Assembly: GCA_027038775.1 (NCBI GenBank) | Contig: JALWGP010000336.1 | Coordinates: forward strand, 1-7,619 | Origin: Sedimenticola sp. | GTDB lineage: Bacteria > Pseudomonadota > Gammaproteobacteria > Chromatiales > Chromatiaceae | DNA length: 7,619 nucleotides | Reading direction: 5' to 3' | In this document: in pieces, positions 5,420-7,619 of the stretch | How the letters are laid out: each line of letters starts with the position of its first letter | Numbering within the stretch: the first letter of the stretch is position 1 | Notes under the pieces: generated by a model | What the model was told of the DNA's origin: nothing | The model's input: only the letters and a program-made list of their open reading frames with translations | The model's database searches: none | Translations under genes and position numbers: made by a program

Positions 5420-5505
5420 TTTGCGGCGAGGGCGCTGCTCCTGCCCGTAGGAGGCCCGCCCCCGGGCCGAACTTCAAGTGTTCGCGGCGGGGGCGCCGCT
5501 CCTAC
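5420..5505. repeat. REP triplet A(-)-B(+)-A(-) between the CBS gene and nasA
   Basis: Units are A at 5420-5444 (minus), B at 5447-5471 (plus) and A at 5481-5505 (minus), with gaps of 2 and 9 bases. Read on the minus strand the order and spacing equal those of the nirB-nirD triplet. The A unit at 5481-5505 is identical, as reverse complement, to the one at 4500-4524. The B unit here has a perfect stem GGCCCG/CGGGCC around CCCC. The A unit at 5420-5444 is the most diverged, with four differences. The triplet starts 3 bases after the CBS stop codon and ends about 30 bases before nasA. It may form a strong mRNA structure between them. Confidence 0.85.
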
Positions 5506-5534
5506 CCGGACAATCGCGGAGAGAGTGAGAACAG

Positions 5535-7619
5535 ATGCTATTCGGACGAACGAAGAAGAACCCCGTCAAGCTCCCCGACAAGGGGGTGGTGGAGTGGAAG
5601 TACGCCGCCTGCGGCTACTGCTCCACCGGCTGCTCCATCGAGGTGGGCTTCAACGCCGACGGTCAGCCCGTGGCCTCGCGCGGCGTGGCCGATGCCGACG
5701 TCAACCGCGGCAAGCTCTGCCTCAAGGGGATCTTCGAGCACGAGCTGTTCACCTCGGCCGGGCGCGGTACCGAACCCCTCGTTCGTGACCACTACCGCGA
5801 CGAGTGGAAGCCCATCGACTGGGATTCGGCGCTCGACCGGCTCCACGATGAGATCCGCCGCATCCAGGAGAAACATGGCCGGGACAGCTTCGCCATCATC
5901 TCCACCGGGCAGATGCTCACCGAGGAGTTCTACACCCTGGGCAAGCTCACCCGCGGGCTGATCGGCACCAACAACTACGACGGCAACACCACCCTCTGCA
6001 TGTCGTCGGCGGTGTCGGGCTACAAGCGCAGCTTCGGCTCCGACGGCCCGCCCGGCTGTTACGAGGACTTCGAGCACACCGACTGCCTGATCGCCTGGGG
6101 CTCCAACCTGCCGGAGCAGCATCCCATCATCTACTGGCGTCTCAAGGAGGCCCAGGAGAAGCGCAACTTCCCGCTGATCGTGGTGGACCCGCGGGTGACC
6201 ATGCTGGCGCAGAACGCCAACATCCATCTGCCGATCCGCCCCGGCACCGACGTGGTGCTGCAAAACGCCCTGATGCACGTCATCTTCGCGGAGAATCTGC
6301 AGGACGACGACTACATCGCCGCCAACACCACCGGCATCGACGCGCTGCGCGCCGAGGTGGAGAAGTGGGATCCGCGCACCGCTGCAAAGGTGTGCGGCAT
6401 CGACGAGGACACCATCCGGGTGGTGGCGCGCACCTTCGCCAGGGCGCCGGCGGCGATGCAGATCTGGACCATGGGCATCAACCAGTCCACCCACGGCTCC
6501 GACGGCGTGGTAGGGATCAACAACCTGGCGCTCATCACCGGCAACATCGGCAAGCCGGGCGGCACTTCGCTATCCATCACCGGCCAGTGCAACGCCATGG
6601 GCACGCGGGAGTGGTCCTCCTGCTCGGGCCTGCCCAACTACCGCTACCTGGAGGTGCCCGAGCACCGCGAGGAGATCGCGAAGTTCTGGAACATCGACGT
6701 GGAGTTCCTGCCCAAGGCGCGCGGCATGTACCAGACCGACATCTACCAGGCCATGGAGGCGGGGAGAATCAAGGGGCTGTGGCTCATCGCCACCAACCCC
6801 ATGAGCTCGCTGCCCAACACGGCACGCATCCGCCGCGCCATGGAGCAGCTCGAGTTCTGCTGCGTGCAGGATTGCTACGTGGACTCCGAGTCCAACCAGT
6901 ACGCCCACCTCTACCTGCCCGCCGGTACCTGGGCCGAGAAGGACGGTGTCATGACCAACACCGAGCGGCGCGTCAACCGCGTCAAGCCCATCATGCAGCC
7001 GCCGGGACAGGCGAAGCCCGACCTGTGGATCTTCAACCGGGTGGCCGAGCGCTTCAACAGGGACGGCCGGGTGAAGTTCCCCGAGACGGCGGCGGAGATC
7101 TTCCTGGAAATGGCGGAACTCTCCCACGGCCGCTTGTGCGACATCTCGGGCATGGACCACGATTTCATCGAGCAGAACCGCGGCATCCAGTGGCCCTACA
7201 CCCGCGAGCAGCGCGAGCGGGGCGAACCGCCACCGAAGGGCGGCAAGCGTATCTATACGGAACCGGCCAGCTTCAGCTATCCCGACGGGCGGGCGAAGCT
7301 GATCCCGCTGCCCTTCGTGGACAACAACGAGCAGCCGGACGAGGAGTACCCCTTCTGGCTCAACACCGGGCGGCTCATCGAGCACTGGCACGGCCGCACC
7401 AAGACGGGGAAGATCGGCAACAACAACAAGTTCAGCCCCATCCCCTTCATCGAGATCAATCCCGATGCAGCGGAGGATCTGGGGATAAGGCGAGGCGAAT
7501 ACGTGCGCCTGGTCTCCCGGCGCGGTGATGCCATCGCCATGGCCCAGCCGACGGGCAGGGTGCCCTACAACATGGTGTTCCTGCCCTTCCATTTTCACGA
7601 CTGCGCCAACCGCCTCACC
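5535..7619 (+). CDS. nasA: Assimilatory nitrate reductase, molybdopterin catalytic subunit (3' end cut)
   Basis: A cytoplasmic Mo-bis-MGD enzyme reducing nitrate to nitrite, the substrate of NirBD. The first 695 residues are visible and the frame runs off the window. The N-terminal [4Fe-4S] site is Cys26, Cys29, Cys33 and Cys62 (CGYCSTGC, then KLCLKG with conserved Lys64). Cys155 in LCMSSAVSGY is the likely Mo ligand, as in NapA/NasA/NarB. GQCNAMGTRE (350-359) and LNTGRLIEHWHGRTKTGK (609-626) resemble assimilatory NasA/NarB sequences. The visible C-terminal MopB domain suggests only a few dozen residues are missing unless an extra Fe-S tail follows. There is no Tat signal, which argues for the cytoplasm. 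The ribosome binding site is weak (GTGAG five bases upstream). The CGYCSTGC motif differs from the usual CPYCGVGC type. A related MopB enzyme with another substrate cannot be fully excluded, but the neighbours favour nitrate. Confidence 0.9.
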   Translation, partial: MLFGRTKKNPVKLPDKGVVEWKYAACGYCSTGCSIEVGFNADGQPVASRGVADADVNRGKLCLKGIFEHELFTSAGRGTEPLVRDHYRDEWKPIDWDSALDRLHDEIRRIQEKHGRDSFAIISTGQMLTEEFYTLGKLTRGLIGTNNYDGNTTLCMSSAVSGYKRSFGSDGPPGCYEDFEHTDCLIAWGSNLPEQHPIIYWRLKEAQEKRNFPLIVVDPRVTMLAQNANIHLPIRPGTDVVLQNALMHVIFAENLQDDDYIAANTTGIDALRAEVEKWDPRTAAKVCGIDEDTIRVVARTFARAPAAMQIWTMGINQSTHGSDGVVGINNLALITGNIGKPGGTSLSITGQCNAMGTREWSSCSGLPNYRYLEVPEHREEIAKFWNIDVEFLPKARGMYQTDIYQAMEAGRIKGLWLIATNPMSSLPNTARIRRAMEQLEFCCVQDCYVDSESNQYAHLYLPAGTWAEKDGVMTNTERRVNRVKPIMQPPGQAKPDLWIFNRVAERFNRDGRVKFPETAAEIFLEMAELSHGRLCDISGMDHDFIEQNRGIQWPYTREQRERGEPPPKGGKRIYTEPASFSYPDGRAKLIPLPFVDNNEQPDEEYPFWLNTGRLIEHWHGRTKTGKIGNNNKFSPIPFIEINPDAAEDLGIRRGEYVRLVSRRGDAIAMAQPTGRVPYNMVFLPFHFHDCANRLT

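Noticed and set aside
4500..5505. CRISPR array
   Set aside because: The repeats are few, palindromic, in alternating orientation and with spacers of 2-10 bases; this is REP architecture, not CRISPR.

Overview
The window holds an inorganic-nitrogen assimilation locus of a GC-rich bacterium. Protein-level likeness, sigma-54/NtrC-style control signals and GTAG-headed REP repeats point to a Proteobacterium, most likely a gammaproteobacterium. A sulfur-oxidiser or Ectothiorhodospiraceae-like host would fit, but that is an impression and not a computed placement.

Layout. Positions 1-186 hold two kinds of REP-like palindromic repeats and no gene. A nitrate/nitrite transporter gene of the NarK (NNP) family lies at 187-1656 on the minus strand. 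Positions 1657-2067 form a 411-bp divergent control region. It carries two back-to-back sigma-54 promoters (narK leftward, nirB rightward), one perfect palindromic NtrC-type enhancer and a second NtrC-like site beside the narK promoter. On the plus strand follow nirB (siroheme nitrite reductase large subunit, 2068-4503), nirD (Rieske-type small subunit, 4612-4920), a small two-CBS-domain protein gene (4967-5416), and nasA (molybdopterin assimilatory nitrate reductase, from 5535). nasA is cut by the window edge after 695 codons, probably close to its natural end.

How the genes work together. NarK brings in nitrate (or nitrite), NasA reduces nitrate to nitrite in the cytoplasm, and NirBD reduces nitrite to ammonium with NAD(P)H. 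The promoters suggest that uptake and reduction are switched on together under nitrogen limitation. The CBS protein is the unexplained member: it looks like an adenine-nucleotide-sensing module placed inside a catalytic operon. No dedicated electron-donor subunit for NasA is visible, though one may lie beyond the right edge.

Repeats. The intergenic gaps nirB-nirD and cbs-nasA each contain a REP triplet of the same design, in opposite orientations. The first triplet overlaps and supplies the nirB stop codon. Two REP variants (A and B) share head, loop and tail but have different, compensated stems. There is no sign of a CRISPR array, tRNA, rRNA, transposase gene or classical T-tailed terminator. 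The most distinctive items are the CBS gene in the nitrate operon, the divergent sigma-54/NtrC architecture, the mirror-image REP triplets, and a NarK with an apparent extra pair of membrane segments.
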